From Anammoximicrobium sp964645045 (lineage in GTDB: Bacteria > Planctomycetota > Planctomycetia > Pirellulales > Pirellulaceae): a DNA stretch of 64,000 bases. Positions within the stretch are counted from its first letter, which is position 1, and every line of letters starts with the position of its first letter. The position numbers were made by a program, and so were the translations under genes. Shown piece after piece: positions 8,936 to 17,731 of the stretch. The notes beneath the pieces were generated by a model. That model searched no databases. It was not told the origin of the DNA and saw nothing but the letters and a program-made list of their open reading frames with translations. The stretch spans positions 1 through 64,000 of the forward strand of contig CAZXYZ010000006.1 in the NCBI GenBank assembly GCA_964645045.1, read 5' to 3'.

Positions 8936-10348
8936 ATGAGTACCAACCACCAATCGGACAACCAACAGCCGGTGTCCCGGCGCGAGGCCATGCGGCGCGG
9001 CGCGTGGGGTGCGGCGGGCCTGGTCGCGGCCAGCGGGCTGGACGGCCGGGCTTTTGCGGCCGAGCCCGCAAAGACGCCCGAGCAGCAACTGGCCGACGAG
9101 AAGGCCGCCCGCGATGCGGCGGCCATCGCCAAGGCCAAGAAAGGCCAAACCAAGTCGGTCATCCAGATCTTCCTGTGGGGAGGCATGTCGCAAAACGACG
9201 CCTGGGATCCGAAGCCGGGTACGGGCTACGACTACTTGGGGTCGCTGGATAAATTCATGCCCACCAACGTGGACGGAATCCAACTCAGTTCGCTGTTTCC
9301 CCAACTGGCCAAACACGCCGACAAGTACTCGTTGATCCGCAGCATGACGCACGGCAATAACGGACACGAGACGGCGGCCTACCTGATGCAAACCGGCCAC
9401 CTGCCGGGCGGACGGCTGGCCTACCCGAGCGTGGGTGCGATCTTCACTTTCTTCAAGAAGGAACAGTACAAAGGGCTCGTTCCTCCGTACGTCGTCATGC
9501 TCCAGGCCGCCGGGCGGTTTTCCGAGGAAGGCTTCCTGGGCCCCGCGTACAAGCCGTTTGCCACGGGCGGCGATCCCAACGCGGACCGCTTCGAGGTGCA
9601 GGGCATCGTGAACAGGGGCATTGACGACGGGCGGCAAAAGGCCCGCCGCGAATTGGTCGACAAGGTCAATCTCCTGGGTTACGGCGTGGCGGACGCCCCG
9701 GAGATGGCTGCCGTCGAGGAGGCCCGGCAGAAAGCCTACGGATTGATCTTGGGCAGTGGGCGGGAAGTCTTCAATCTGGCCAACGAACCTGCCGAACTCC
9801 GGGACCGCTATGGCCGGAACACGTTCGGACAGGAATGCTTGGCGGCGCGGCGCATGGTCGAGGCCGGTGTGCCCTACATCACGATCAGCTTCCCCGGCGG
9901 CTGGGATACGCACTCGAACCATTTCGCGACGATGCAACGGCAGTGCCCGATGTTGGACCAAGGGCTGGCCACCCTGCTGGCGGATCTGAGCAGCCGCGGG
10001 CTGCTGGATAGTACCCTGGTCTGGTGTACCGGCGAATTTGGCAGAACGCCGAAGGTGTCGTGGGAGCCGCCGTGGAACGGCGGTCGCCACCACCACGGGG
10101 ATGTCTTCAGCGTCCTCGTCGCCGGCGGCGGATTCAAGGGCGGCCGCATCGTCGGCCAATCCGATGAGGTCGGCGCCAAGGTCAAGGAACGGCCCGTCTA
10201 TCCGTCGGACCTTTTGGGCAGCATCTATCTCTTGGCCGGCATCGACGCTGCCGCCAAGCTGCCTCATCCCTGGGGCCTGGATGCCTACGTGCTGGACACC
10301 GAAAACGAAGGCATGAAGTCGGCCGGGCTGTTGGAAGAGATTATGTAG
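8936..10348 (+). CDS. Tat-exported DUF1501 protein
   Basis: 470 residues, within the usual family length. The start at 8936 follows AAAGGAGAAGGGAAATC, an excellent ribosome site. The N-terminus VSRREAMRRGAWGAAGLVAASG is a twin-arginine signal. DUF1501 hallmarks include FLWGGMSQNDAWDPKP, SMTHGNNGHETAAYLMQTGH, GGWDTHSNHF, CTGEFGRTPKV and GGRHHHGDVFSVLVAGGG; the fold is related to alkaline phosphatase/sulfatase. It lies 86 bases after the DUF1549/DUF1553 gene, the classic planctomycete pairing, so the two products probably act together outside the cytoplasm. The biochemical role of this pair is not established. An Ala/Lys-rich stretch after the signal (about 45-70) echoes the repeat composition of the upstream protein. 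Confidence 0.94.
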   Translation: MSTNHQSDNQQPVSRREAMRRGAWGAAGLVAASGLDGRAFAAEPAKTPEQQLADEKAARDAAAIAKAKKGQTKSVIQIFLWGGMSQNDAWDPKPGTGYDYLGSLDKFMPTNVDGIQLSSLFPQLAKHADKYSLIRSMTHGNNGHETAAYLMQTGHLPGGRLAYPSVGAIFTFFKKEQYKGLVPPYVVMLQAAGRFSEEGFLGPAYKPFATGGDPNADRFEVQGIVNRGIDDGRQKARRELVDKVNLLGYGVADAPEMAAVEEARQKAYGLILGSGREVFNLANEPAELRDRYGRNTFGQECLAARRMVEAGVPYITISFPGGWDTHSNHFATMQRQCPMLDQGLATLLADLSSRGLLDSTLVWCTGEFGRTPKVSWEPPWNGGRHHHGDVFSVLVAGGGFKGGRIVGQSDEVGAKVKERPVYPSDLLGSIYLLAGIDAAAKLPHPWGLDAYVLDTENEGMKSAGLLEEIM

Positions 10349-10383
10349 GCAGGAGATGAGGGATAAGGGGTTAGGGACAGAGG

Positions 10384-10478
10384 CTCCCTAATCTTTCACC
10401 TAATCTTTCACCTGATCCTACGCCTAGTCTTGCCCCAAGAGACTAGGTGAAAGATTAAGTGGAAGATTAGGAGGATCA
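10384..10478. repeat. Long hairpin between DUF1501 and PPC genes
   Basis: The left half repeats TAATCTTTCACC twice and the right half carries GGTGAAAGATTAAGTGGAAG, its near-complement. A short inner hairpin AGTCTTGCCCCAAGAGACT forms the tip. It could be a terminator/attenuator between adjacent co-directional genes or a small mobile palindrome. Confidence 0.7.
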
Positions 10479-10529
10479 GTTTTGTTTGGGCCTCGATAAT
10501 CACCAATCCCTGACCCAAGGGAAGGCATC

Positions 10530-12833
10530 ATGAACAAACTTCGTTTCGCCATTCTTGGGCTGGCCGCCTTGGTCGCGGCAGCGCCCGCGGCCCGGGCACA
10601 GAACCAGTACATCGGTTACGTCTATCCTGCCGGCGGCCAGCAGGATACCACCTTCCCGATCCGGCTGGGTGGACAGGGACTCCTGTATGCTTCCGAGGTG
10701 ATTGTAAGCGGGGAAGGGGTTTCCGCGCGCCTGGTCGATTACTACCGGGTGATGGACAACCAGGAGATGGGGTTGCTCCGCCAGCAGTTGAACGAATTGA
10801 AAAAGAAGGAAACGCCGGTCAGCAAGGCGATGATCTCCACGATGGCTTCGCTGGAATTTCCCGCGCCCATCGGCCCGGAGTCCGGAACCAATGTGGTTCC
10901 TTCCCTGATTTGCCACGTTTGCGGTACGGCCAACCCGCTGGAAGCCAGCGTCTGCAGCAAGTGCAATGCGAACCTGGAGAAACCCAAAGCTCCCCAACCG
11001 GGCTCACCGGACGCGAAGACGGACCCTCCCAAGTCCGAGATGGAATTGGCCAAGCAGAAGCTGATTGAGCGGATCGAGAGGATCTTCGCGGAGGACGAGC
11101 GCAACCCGGCCGTTCGTTCCCAAACCGAACTCGTCTTTGCCGAGATCACGGTGGCCGCCGACGCAAAGCCGGGCCGGCGGGAACTCCGGGTGATCACCAG
11201 ACGGGGTGTCTCCAACCCGCTGCCCTTCTACGTGGGCCAAGTGCCCGAAGTCGCCCGCAAGCCGATGAAGACCATGCAGCTCCCGGTGCTCGGCAAAGAG
11301 TACCTGGCCCAGCGCAAGAGGCCGGTGGAAGAGGAAGAGGTGCGGGTTACGATCCCGTGTACGATGAACGGCCAGATCGCGGCGGGCGAGGTAAACCGAT
11401 ACCGTTTTCCGGCGGGCAAGGGGCAACGCCTGCTCATCTCTGCCAAGGCTCGGGACTTGATCCCCTACGTCCCCGATGGCGTTCCCGGCTGGTTTCAAGC
11501 CGTGCTGAAGCTCTACGACGCCAACGGCAAGGAGGTCGCATACAACGATGATTTCCGTTCCGATCCGGACCCGGTCATCTTTCTCGAGGTCCCCGAGGAC
11601 GGCGAGTATGTGCTCACGATCAACGAGGCCCTGTATCGCGGCCGCGAGAGTTTTGTTTACCGGATTACGGTCGGTGAGCTGCCGTTTGTGACCAGCATCT
11701 TCCCGTTGGGGGCCCGTGCGGGCGAGCCCGTGAAGATCGAGGTGGACGGCTGGAATCTGGAAAAGACGACCTTGGCAGGGCCCCCCCAAGATGCCAAGCC
11801 CGGGTCTCACCTGCTCGCCGCCACCGGCGGAACCTTCGTCTCCAACTACGTGCCGTTCGCCCTGGACACGCTGCCCGAATGCTTGGACCAGGAGCCGAAC
11901 GACGAAGTGTCCAAGGCGCAGAAGGTCAGTCTTCCCATCATCGTCAACGGACGAGCGGATCGCCCGGGCGACTGGGATGTCTTCGAGGTGGAGGGAAAAG
12001 CCGGCGAGACCATCGTCGCGGAAGTATCTGCCCGCCGGCTCGGTTCCCCGTTCGATTCCTTCGTCAAGGTCACCGGCGCGGACGGCAAGATCATCGCCTT
12101 GAACGACGATCATTACGACGCGGCATCGGGGCTGAACACCGACCACGCCGATTCCTATCTGATGGTGAAGCTGCCCGCCGACGGAAAGTACTTCATTCAC
12201 CTCGGCGACACGCCGCGACGCGGAGGCAAGGAGTATGCCTACCGGCTCCGGATCAGCCAGCCGCAACCCGATTTCGCGTTGCGGCTGATCCCTTCCCGGA
12301 TCGTGATCCGCAGCAATAGCACCGCCGCGGTGACCGTCTTTGCCATCCGCAAGGACGGCTACGACGGGCCGATCAAACTGAGCTTCAAAGATCTGCCGCA
12401 GGGGTTCGAATCGGCCGGCGTTACGCTGGCGGCCAAACAAGAGGCCGTGGGGCTGACGCTGAAAACCAGCCTGACCGAGATGGAAAAGCCGGTCAATCTG
12501 ACGGTCGTCGGCAGTGCCACCATGGGGGACCGGGAAGTCCTCCATGAGGCCGTGCCGTCCGAAGACAAAATGCAGGCGTTCCTGTGGCGTCATCTGCTGC
12601 CCGCGGACACCTTGCCGGTCCTGGTCTACGATCCAGCCTACCTGCCGCCGGCCGATCGCGTTCGCCCCCCGATCCGCGATGAAGAGCGGCCGAAGGACGT
12701 GAAGCCCACGTTGACCAGGGCCTCGGTCAACACGTACATGAATCAGGTCGAACGTCTGTACCAAGAATGGTTCTTCACGGAAGAGTTCACGAACCGCGAG
12801 ATCGCGAGTGTAGAAGCCCGCCTGATCAAATAG
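10530..12833 (+). CDS. Exported PPC-domain protein with internal zinc ribbon
   Basis: 767 residues. Signal peptide at 1-24 (MNKLRFAILGLAALVAAAP, cleavage after ARA). A four-cysteine zinc ribbon, CHVCGTANPLEASVCSKC, spans residues 128-145, which is unusual for an exported protein. Two bacterial pre-peptidase C-terminal-like beta-sandwiches follow: about 290-375 (VNRYRFPAGKGQRLLISAKA, DPVIFLEVPEDGEYVLTI) and about 480-575 (DVFEVEGKAGETIVAEV, HADSYLMVKLPADGKYFIHL). The domain order resembles proteins found downstream of DUF1549-DUF1501 pairs in planctomycetes, supporting a joint extracellular function. GGAAGGCATC precedes the start. The long hairpin at 10384-10478 separates it from the DUF1501 gene, so expression may be partly uncoupled. 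Substrate or partner unknown. Confidence 0.9.
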   Translation: MNKLRFAILGLAALVAAAPAARAQNQYIGYVYPAGGQQDTTFPIRLGGQGLLYASEVIVSGEGVSARLVDYYRVMDNQEMGLLRQQLNELKKKETPVSKAMISTMASLEFPAPIGPESGTNVVPSLICHVCGTANPLEASVCSKCNANLEKPKAPQPGSPDAKTDPPKSEMELAKQKLIERIERIFAEDERNPAVRSQTELVFAEITVAADAKPGRRELRVITRRGVSNPLPFYVGQVPEVARKPMKTMQLPVLGKEYLAQRKRPVEEEEVRVTIPCTMNGQIAAGEVNRYRFPAGKGQRLLISAKARDLIPYVPDGVPGWFQAVLKLYDANGKEVAYNDDFRSDPDPVIFLEVPEDGEYVLTINEALYRGRESFVYRITVGELPFVTSIFPLGARAGEPVKIEVDGWNLEKTTLAGPPQDAKPGSHLLAATGGTFVSNYVPFALDTLPECLDQEPNDEVSKAQKVSLPIIVNGRADRPGDWDVFEVEGKAGETIVAEVSARRLGSPFDSFVKVTGADGKIIALNDDHYDAASGLNTDHADSYLMVKLPADGKYFIHLGDTPRRGGKEYAYRLRISQPQPDFALRLIPSRIVIRSNSTAAVTVFAIRKDGYDGPIKLSFKDLPQGFESAGVTLAAKQEAVGLTLKTSLTEMEKPVNLTVVGSATMGDREVLHEAVPSEDKMQAFLWRHLLPADTLPVLVYDPAYLPPADRVRPPIRDEERPKDVKPTLTRASVNTYMNQVERLYQEWFFTEEFTNREIASVEARLIK

Positions 12834-13027
12834 TCGCCCTCGAAAAATGAAAGTCGCCGCGGATGATGCGGGCCGGCAAACGGGCTTGGATGTGTGGCCA
12901 CACGCTGACCGCCGTGTTCTCCTAAAGCAGCGGAAACTCCGCTGCACAGGATTGGATTCTGCGGTTCGGCCGTGCGGCGGTTGGAGCGAGTTGAGGCGAT
13001 GCCAGAGAATAACCTTCTGGTTTGGAT

Positions 13028-13085
13028 GTAGGACGGATTGCCAATCCGTCCGCGATTTCCCGGACGGATTGGCAATCCGTCCTAC
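13028..13085. repeat. Palindromic repeat GTAGGACGGATTGCCAATCC, two arms
   Basis: The left arm (13028-13051) and right arm (13062-13085) are exact inverted copies. Each arm is itself a palindrome (GGACGGATTG-C-CAATCCGTCC). It lies between convergent genes (PPC gene + and ion channel -), so it may serve as a bidirectional terminator. A sister element with the same outer sequence GTAGGACGGATTG is at 34479-34534. Confidence 0.85.
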
Positions 13086-13117
13086 AGGGATTCAGCAACT
13101 TAATTCCTGACAGCTTC

Positions 13118-13654
13118 TTACCTCCCGCCGCGACCGTCCTCGTCTTCACACAAGGACTCTCGCAGACTGATGAAGTCCGATAACAGGAAGATGACAGTCA
13201 CGAAAGCCAGCAGGATCTCCGTCATCGTCAGCAGCTTGGCAGGGACCGTTTGCGGGGTAATGTCGCCGTAGCCGAAAAACGTAAAATTGAGCACGCTGAA
13301 GTACAGGTACTCGAACACCAGTTCCGGCTGTGTTAGTGCAGATTGGATGCCGCCGAAGCTCTCGGCGTTGACCGAGTGGAGGCAGTGGTAATCCAAGCCG
13401 AACGAGGTGATGATCTGGGACATATTGACCAGCATCAGCACCATGAACCGGTGATACGCGACGCGTTGCCGCGAGGCGTACCACAACTCTTGCAGGTTCT
13501 CGGCCCCAAAGAAGGCCGTTTTCCCCCAAGCCAGCGCGATGATGATCGCGGTCAGCAAACCCGATCCCAGCCAGCCGCTGGCGATCAGACCTTGGGCACC
13601 CCCCCACAACAAAAACAAGACGGCGAACTCGATCAGGTTCCGAATGACTCGCAC
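13118..13654 (-). CDS. Small potassium-channel-like membrane protein
   Basis: 178 residues from a GTG at 13654, chosen because GAGGAGACGCT precedes it; the longer in-frame extension runs into a palindromic repeat. Hydrophobic segments are visible near the N-terminus (LIEFAVLFLLWGGAQGLIA, then LLTAIIIALAWGKTAFF), in the middle (FMVLMLVNMSQIITS) and at the C-terminus (LLTMTEILLAFVTVIFLLSDF). The pore loop YLYFSVLNFTFFGYGDITP keeps the GYGD selectivity filter before the last helix, as in Ion_trans_2 (two-helix pore) channels, but TFF replaces the usual TVG-type residues before the filter. There is no cytoplasmic ligand domain. It probably conducts K+; gating and physiological role are unknown. 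It is convergent with the PPC gene and downstream of the M14 peptidase gene. Confidence 0.8.
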   Translation of the reverse strand: MRVIRNLIEFAVLFLLWGGAQGLIASGWLGSGLLTAIIIALAWGKTAFFGAENLQELWYASRQRVAYHRFMVLMLVNMSQIITSFGLDYHCLHSVNAESFGGIQSALTQPELVFEYLYFSVLNFTFFGYGDITPQTVPAKLLTMTEILLAFVTVIFLLSDFISLRESLCEDEDGRGGR

Positions 13655-13698
13655 AGCGTCTCCTCGTACATGCACCCGGTCGAGGTGCCAATTCCGTT

Positions 13699-13766
13699 GG
13701 AGTTCACGCTTCAGCGTGTGTCTTCCTGCGGGCAGAACCCGCTCGCCACGCGAAGGCGTGAACTCC
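13699..13766. repeat. Palindromic repeat GGAGTTCACGCTTCAGCGTG, copy 1
   Basis: The left arm GGAGTTCACGCTTCAGCGTG and right arm CACGCGAAGGCGTGAACTCC are inverted, and an inner palindrome GCGGGCAGAACCCGC lies between them. It lies between the M14 peptidase stop and the channel start. A second copy is at 15163-15230 on the other side of the peptidase gene. Confidence 0.8.
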
Positions 13767-13859
13767 GACAATGCCCCATGCCGCAGAATGAGAAATCACT
13801 TCTTTCCGGCCGCCAGCTCGTGCATCACGATGGCAGTTGTCGGCTCAAGCCACAAATGC

Positions 13860-15101
13860 TCACCGTTCTATACCTCCGGCCGGCCGTTTCTGATCGAGAT
13901 GCTCGGCCAGCGCTTGGGCCAGATCGCGGCCAAAGGCACGGGCGCTGTCGGCGGTGACTTCGACGCCCAACGCGTCGGCGTAGGCCAGTTCCAGGCTGGC
14001 GGCCAGCTTGGCGTTGGGAAAGGTCGAAATCGCCCACGACGAGCAGGATCTGCCTTGCGCAAAGTTTCCTCCGGTGTTCCAGGCGGTGCCGAAGGCCAGG
14101 CAGTCCTGCTCGCGAAACGGGATGGGGCCTGAGCGGACCCGGGCCAAAATCGCGGCGAATTGCCGCTCCTTTTTCCAGAAACCTTCGTTCCGCGGGCCGA
14201 CGAAATAGGCCCGGTCGTTCCACTCGCCCCGGATCCACGGACAGTGCATGTCCATCGTCGCGACGACGCGGTCCTGGATCGTGCCACACAGCTTCATCCA
14301 CGCGGCGACCTCGGGATACAGCGGCTGGTCGTTGTAGTCCCGGTTGTGATCGTGGGGCGCGCGGTTCTTGCCCGAATCGCCGTTCTCGACCCCGTCCTTG
14401 TCCATGAACGGCACGGCGATCACCTCCCAGTTGTCACGCCAATGCCGCCCCCGTTCGTCATCGGCCAGTACCGCCGACAAGAAGCCCTCCAGGGCATACG
14501 TGGCCATCGCCTCGCAGGAGTGATGCCGCGACGTGAGCAGGACCGCGCCGCGGGAACGCCCGCGGTCCAGGCAGCCCGCGCGAAGCAGTTCCACCGAGCG
14601 GCCTTGGCGGCTGCGGCACAGTTCTTCCACCCGTAGCGATGCGTCCGGCGGTTGTCGGTCCAGCCAAGCCCGCAGATGGCTTTCGCGGTAATGCGGACAG
14701 AACGCGTACAGCACTTCGCTGTGACCGTCCGGCACACGCGCCTCGAACGACCATGCCGGCTGGCCCTCGTGACGGAAGGCCTGCACCCGATCCGCCCCCA
14801 GCCATTGCCAGGTCATTCCGCCGTCCCGGCTGGTCGCCGGCCCGCGCACGCCGAGCGGATTCTGGCCCGAAAACACGATCTTAACGGGTTCCCCCGCGGG
14901 TGCGCGCAGCCGAAAACTCCAATAGAACCACCATTGGCCCTTTTGGATATCGCGTTGATCCGGTGCTACAAAGGCCGTCCGGCCGTCAAGACGCTGGACG
15001 ACGATGTTCCCGCCGGGGCCGGGGTCAATTTGAACGTCCTCGGCGGCGGCGATGCCGGCCGCGAGGAACAGGCAACAGGCCAAGCGAAGGAAAGCAAGCA
15101 T
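13860..15101 (-). CDS. Exported M14-family zinc carboxypeptidase
   Basis: 413 residues from ATG 15101 (GAGAGCTGACC before it). The longer frame upstream reads through a palindromic repeat and is rejected. Signal peptide at about 1-20 (MLAFLRLACCLFLAAGIAA). The N-terminal beta domain (WWFYWSFRLRAPAGEPVKI) resembles the one in cytosolic-type M14 carboxypeptidases. The catalytic domain has the zinc ligands HSCE in SRHHSCEAMATYALEG and the histidine of MDMHCPW, the substrate-binding NR in DHNRDYND, and a likely catalytic Glu in AASLELAYAD, so all key residues are present. It should cleave C-terminal residues from peptides, or side-chain glutamates, outside the cytoplasm; specificity is unknown. 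The gene is flanked by two copies of one palindromic repeat. Confidence 0.88.
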   Translation of the reverse strand: MLAFLRLACCLFLAAGIAAAEDVQIDPGPGGNIVVQRLDGRTAFVAPDQRDIQKGQWWFYWSFRLRAPAGEPVKIVFSGQNPLGVRGPATSRDGGMTWQWLGADRVQAFRHEGQPAWSFEARVPDGHSEVLYAFCPHYRESHLRAWLDRQPPDASLRVEELCRSRQGRSVELLRAGCLDRGRSRGAVLLTSRHHSCEAMATYALEGFLSAVLADDERGRHWRDNWEVIAVPFMDKDGVENGDSGKNRAPHDHNRDYNDQPLYPEVAAWMKLCGTIQDRVVATMDMHCPWIRGEWNDRAYFVGPRNEGFWKKERQFAAILARVRSGPIPFREQDCLAFGTAWNTGGNFAQGRSCSSWAISTFPNAKLAASLELAYADALGVEVTADSARAFGRDLAQALAEHLDQKRPAGGIER

Positions 15102-15162
15102 GGTCAGCTCTCTATTCGGCTGAGATACGGCGAGCCGCCCCTGTACAGGTGTCAAATAGGTT

Positions 15163-15230
15163 GGAGTCCACGCTTGAGCGTGTCTTTTCCGGCGGGCATC
15201 GCCCGCCCGGCACGCTGAAGCGTGAACTCC
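15163..15230. repeat. Palindromic repeat GGAGTYCACGCTTSAGCGTG, copy 2
   Basis: The left arm GGAGTCCACGCTTGAGCGTG and right arm CACGCTGAAGCGTGAACTCC enclose the inner palindrome GGCGGGCATCGCCCGCC. It is the same element as 13699-13766, placed just upstream of the M14 peptidase gene. Confidence 0.8.
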
Positions 15231-15388
15231 AGCGAATGCCACACCTTGACAGGAATGGGTTCATGTAACGTTCGTCGTGTTCCATGATAGCAGCTTTGGC
15301 AAGATCTGGCGACGGTCCCTCCGGCCATTGATTTGTGCGATCAAACCGAAGATCATGATGAAGCACCCCACACCCCAGAGATCGACGG

Positions 15389-16768
15389 ATGCACACACAC
15401 TTGGCTGACGATGGATTGCCGGGCTTGCCGCACCGCGGCGGAGGGACGCTGGTGATCAGCGCCGTGGTCGCGGCATTGGGCTCGTTCCTGTTTGGGTTCG
15501 ACACCGCCGTGATTTCGGGCACCACCGAAGCGTTGCGCAGCGTGTTCGGCCTGAACGACAACACGCTCGGTTTCACGGTGTCCAGTGCCCTGATCGGCAC
15601 GCTGTTCGGGGCCTTGTTGGTAGGCAGGCCCAGCGACTGGTGGGGCCGGCGTCCCGTGCTGGCCCTGCTGGCTGTCGTGTTCCTGGCCTCGTCCTTCGGC
15701 TGTGCCCTGGCCGGGGACTGGTACACGTTGCTGCTGTTCCGCTGGCTGGGCGGAGTTGCGGTCGGCGGTGCGTCGGTGGTCTCGCCGATGTACATCACCG
15801 AAATCGCACCGGCGAAACGGCGTGGCGTGTTGGTGGCGATCAGCCAGTTGAACATCGTGGTCGGCATCCTCGCGGCCTATTTTTCCAATTACCTGGTCGC
15901 CTGGATTCTGGGGGCGGACCATCCGGCAGCGTGGCGCTGGATGTTCGGCGTCATGGCCCTGCCGTCGGCGGCGTTTCTGCTGACCGTGCTCTGGATTCCC
16001 GAGAGCCCCCGCTGGCTGGCGAAACGCGGCCGGCGCGAACAGGCCGAACAGGTTCTCGCCCGCTTTGGCCACGAAGACCCGAGCCGCGAGGCGGCGGAGA
16101 TCGTGGACTCGCTGCACGCTGAAACCAGCGGCGGCCAGCAGCGGTTGTTTCAACGCAAGTACTTGAAGCCTCTGCTGTTCGCGTTTATGGTCGCGGCTTT
16201 CAATCAATTGGACGGCATCAACGCCGTGATCTACTACACGGCGGACATCTTTCGGATGGCCGGCGCTTCCAAAGCCAGCGCGCTGCTGCAATCGGTCATC
16301 ATCGGCTTGACGAACCTGGTCATGACGCTCGTGGCGATGGCCCTGATCGACCGCGTCGGCCGCAAGGCCCTATTGCTGGTCGGCTCCGTCACGTTTGTGT
16401 TTTCGCACGCGCTGGCGGCGTGGGTTTTCTACACCGGCGCACAGGGCTGGATCGTGATCGCCGCCCTGATGGGCATCGTCGGTTCTCACGCCTACTCGCA
16501 AGGGGCCGTGGTCTGGGTCTACATCAACGAAATCCTGCCAAACGCCATCCGGGCATCGGGCTCGGCCGCCATCTGCTTTATGCTCTGGGTGTTGTGTGCA
16601 GGTGTCAGCTGGTCGTTCCCGGTGGTGGCCGGGTTCTCCAAGTCCGGTCCCTTCGTGTTTTTTGCGCTGATGATGGTCCTGCAGTTCTTTCTCATTCTGA
16701 AGTATTTGCCCGAGACCAAGGGCCGGTCTTTGGAGGAACTGCAAAGGCATTTCGACATTCAGGAATAA
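15389..16768 (+). CDS. Sugar-porter family MFS transporter (proton:sugar symporter)
   Basis: 459 residues, twelve predicted membrane helices. Sugar-porter signatures are complete: FGFDTAVISGTTEAL in helix 1, GRPSDWWGRRPVL in loop 2-3, RWLGGVAVGGASVVSPMYITEIAPAKRRG-type helix 4-5 motif, PESPRWLAKRGR after helix 6, DRVGRKALLLVG in loop 8-9, and the terminal LPETKGRSLEEL. The QLDGINAVIYYT segment of helix 7 is the usual sugar-binding region. Closest kinds are XylE/AraE/GalP symporters; with an araBDA cluster 5 kb away, L-arabinose or D-xylose uptake is plausible but unproven. The start ATG 15389 has only a weak ribosome site. The next gene begins 18 bases downstream. Confidence 0.93.
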   Translation: MHTHLADDGLPGLPHRGGGTLVISAVVAALGSFLFGFDTAVISGTTEALRSVFGLNDNTLGFTVSSALIGTLFGALLVGRPSDWWGRRPVLALLAVVFLASSFGCALAGDWYTLLLFRWLGGVAVGGASVVSPMYITEIAPAKRRGVLVAISQLNIVVGILAAYFSNYLVAWILGADHPAAWRWMFGVMALPSAAFLLTVLWIPESPRWLAKRGRREQAEQVLARFGHEDPSREAAEIVDSLHAETSGGQQRLFQRKYLKPLLFAFMVAAFNQLDGINAVIYYTADIFRMAGASKASALLQSVIIGLTNLVMTLVAMALIDRVGRKALLLVGSVTFVFSHALAAWVFYTGAQGWIVIAALMGIVGSHAYSQGAVVWVYINEILPNAIRASGSAAICFMLWVLCAGVSWSFPVVAGFSKSGPFVFFALMMVLQFFLILKYLPETKGRSLEELQRHFDIQE

Positions 16769-16786
16769 TTCGAGGAGGTACACAAA

Positions 16787-17722
16787 ATGGAACGACGTGG
16801 CTCGACTTGGCTCACGATCCTGGCGGTGGCGTTCTTGAGCGGAGTGGCCGGCCTGCCGGCGGCCGAGATCCGTCACCAGTTCTTGGCGGTGGACGAATCC
16901 CGCGGCCAACTGCTGTATGTGGACGAGTCCGACGCGTCGAAGGATTGGACGTTGAAGTTGAATGTCAAACATCGAGACCTGCAACTGGTGGGCGGCAACC
17001 GAGTGCTGCTCAGCACGCCGGACGGCTACCGCGAATACGACCTGGCCGACCGCCGGCTGGTCAAGGAGGTCACGGGCTACCCGGGCGGCATGTCCGCGCG
17101 CCGGCTGCGGGATGGCCGCACGATCCTGGCATGCAATACGCAGGGCGTCACGTTCTACGAATTCGACGCCGATGACAAACGGCTGCGGCAGGCAAACTTT
17201 CCGGACATTGCGACACGCGTGGTCCGCCTGACTCCGCAAGGCACGCTGCTGTTCGGCAGCGGCAATCAGGTCTTCGAGGGCGACCTGACGGGCAAGATCC
17301 TGCACCGCTTCAGTCTGCCGGAGGGCGCATGGGCCTATCAAACCCTCCGCTTGCCCAACGGCAACTTTCTGGTCGCGGGCGGCTATCACACGCAGATGTA
17401 CGAACTGGATGCAGACGGCAAGGTTGTCCGCACGACCGGCGGCCAGCCGGCGGAACACGCCAAGACGCTGGGCTTGCACCTGTTCGCCGGCTTTCAGATT
17501 CTGAGCAACGGCGACGTCGTGGTCTGCAATTGGACGGGACACGGTGCGCAGGACAGCAGCAAGGGCGTGCAGATCCTCCAGTACAACACGGCGGGCCAAC
17601 TCGTCTGGAAGTGGCATGACCCGGCCCGCGCCGGCACCATCAACGGCGTCATCATGCTGGATGACCTGGATCCCGCGGTGCTGAACGACGACGCTTCGTC
17701 CGTGCTGGGGCCGGTGCGTTGA
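16787..17722 (+). CDS. Secreted beta-propeller-like protein of unknown function
   Basis: 311 residues, started at 16787 after GAGGAGGTACACAAA, an ideal ribosome site. Residues 1-25 look like a signal peptide (STWLTILAVAFLSGVAGLPAAE). The rest shows repeated four-stranded sheet-like patterns of the PQQ/arylsulfotransferase propeller type: LLYVDESDASKDWTLKL, YREYDLADRRLVKEV, VTFYEFDADDKRL, TQMYELDADGKVVRT and ILQYNTAGQLVWKWHDP. Proteins of this type are often annotated as PQQ-like repeat proteins. No catalytic motif was recognised. It is in one transcription unit with the sugar porter (18-base gap) and the methyltransferase (9-base gap). Confidence 0.82.
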   Translation: MERRGSTWLTILAVAFLSGVAGLPAAEIRHQFLAVDESRGQLLYVDESDASKDWTLKLNVKHRDLQLVGGNRVLLSTPDGYREYDLADRRLVKEVTGYPGGMSARRLRDGRTILACNTQGVTFYEFDADDKRLRQANFPDIATRVVRLTPQGTLLFGSGNQVFEGDLTGKILHRFSLPEGAWAYQTLRLPNGNFLVAGGYHTQMYELDADGKVVRTTGGQPAEHAKTLGLHLFAGFQILSNGDVVVCNWTGHGAQDSSKGVQILQYNTAGQLVWKWHDPARAGTINGVIMLDDLDPAVLNDDASSVLGPVR

Positions 17723-17731
17723 GGACGGCCC

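Noticed and set aside
11004..12947. A 647-codon minus-strand frame
   Set aside because: Shadow of the PPC-domain gene, which has a signal peptide and recognisable domains.
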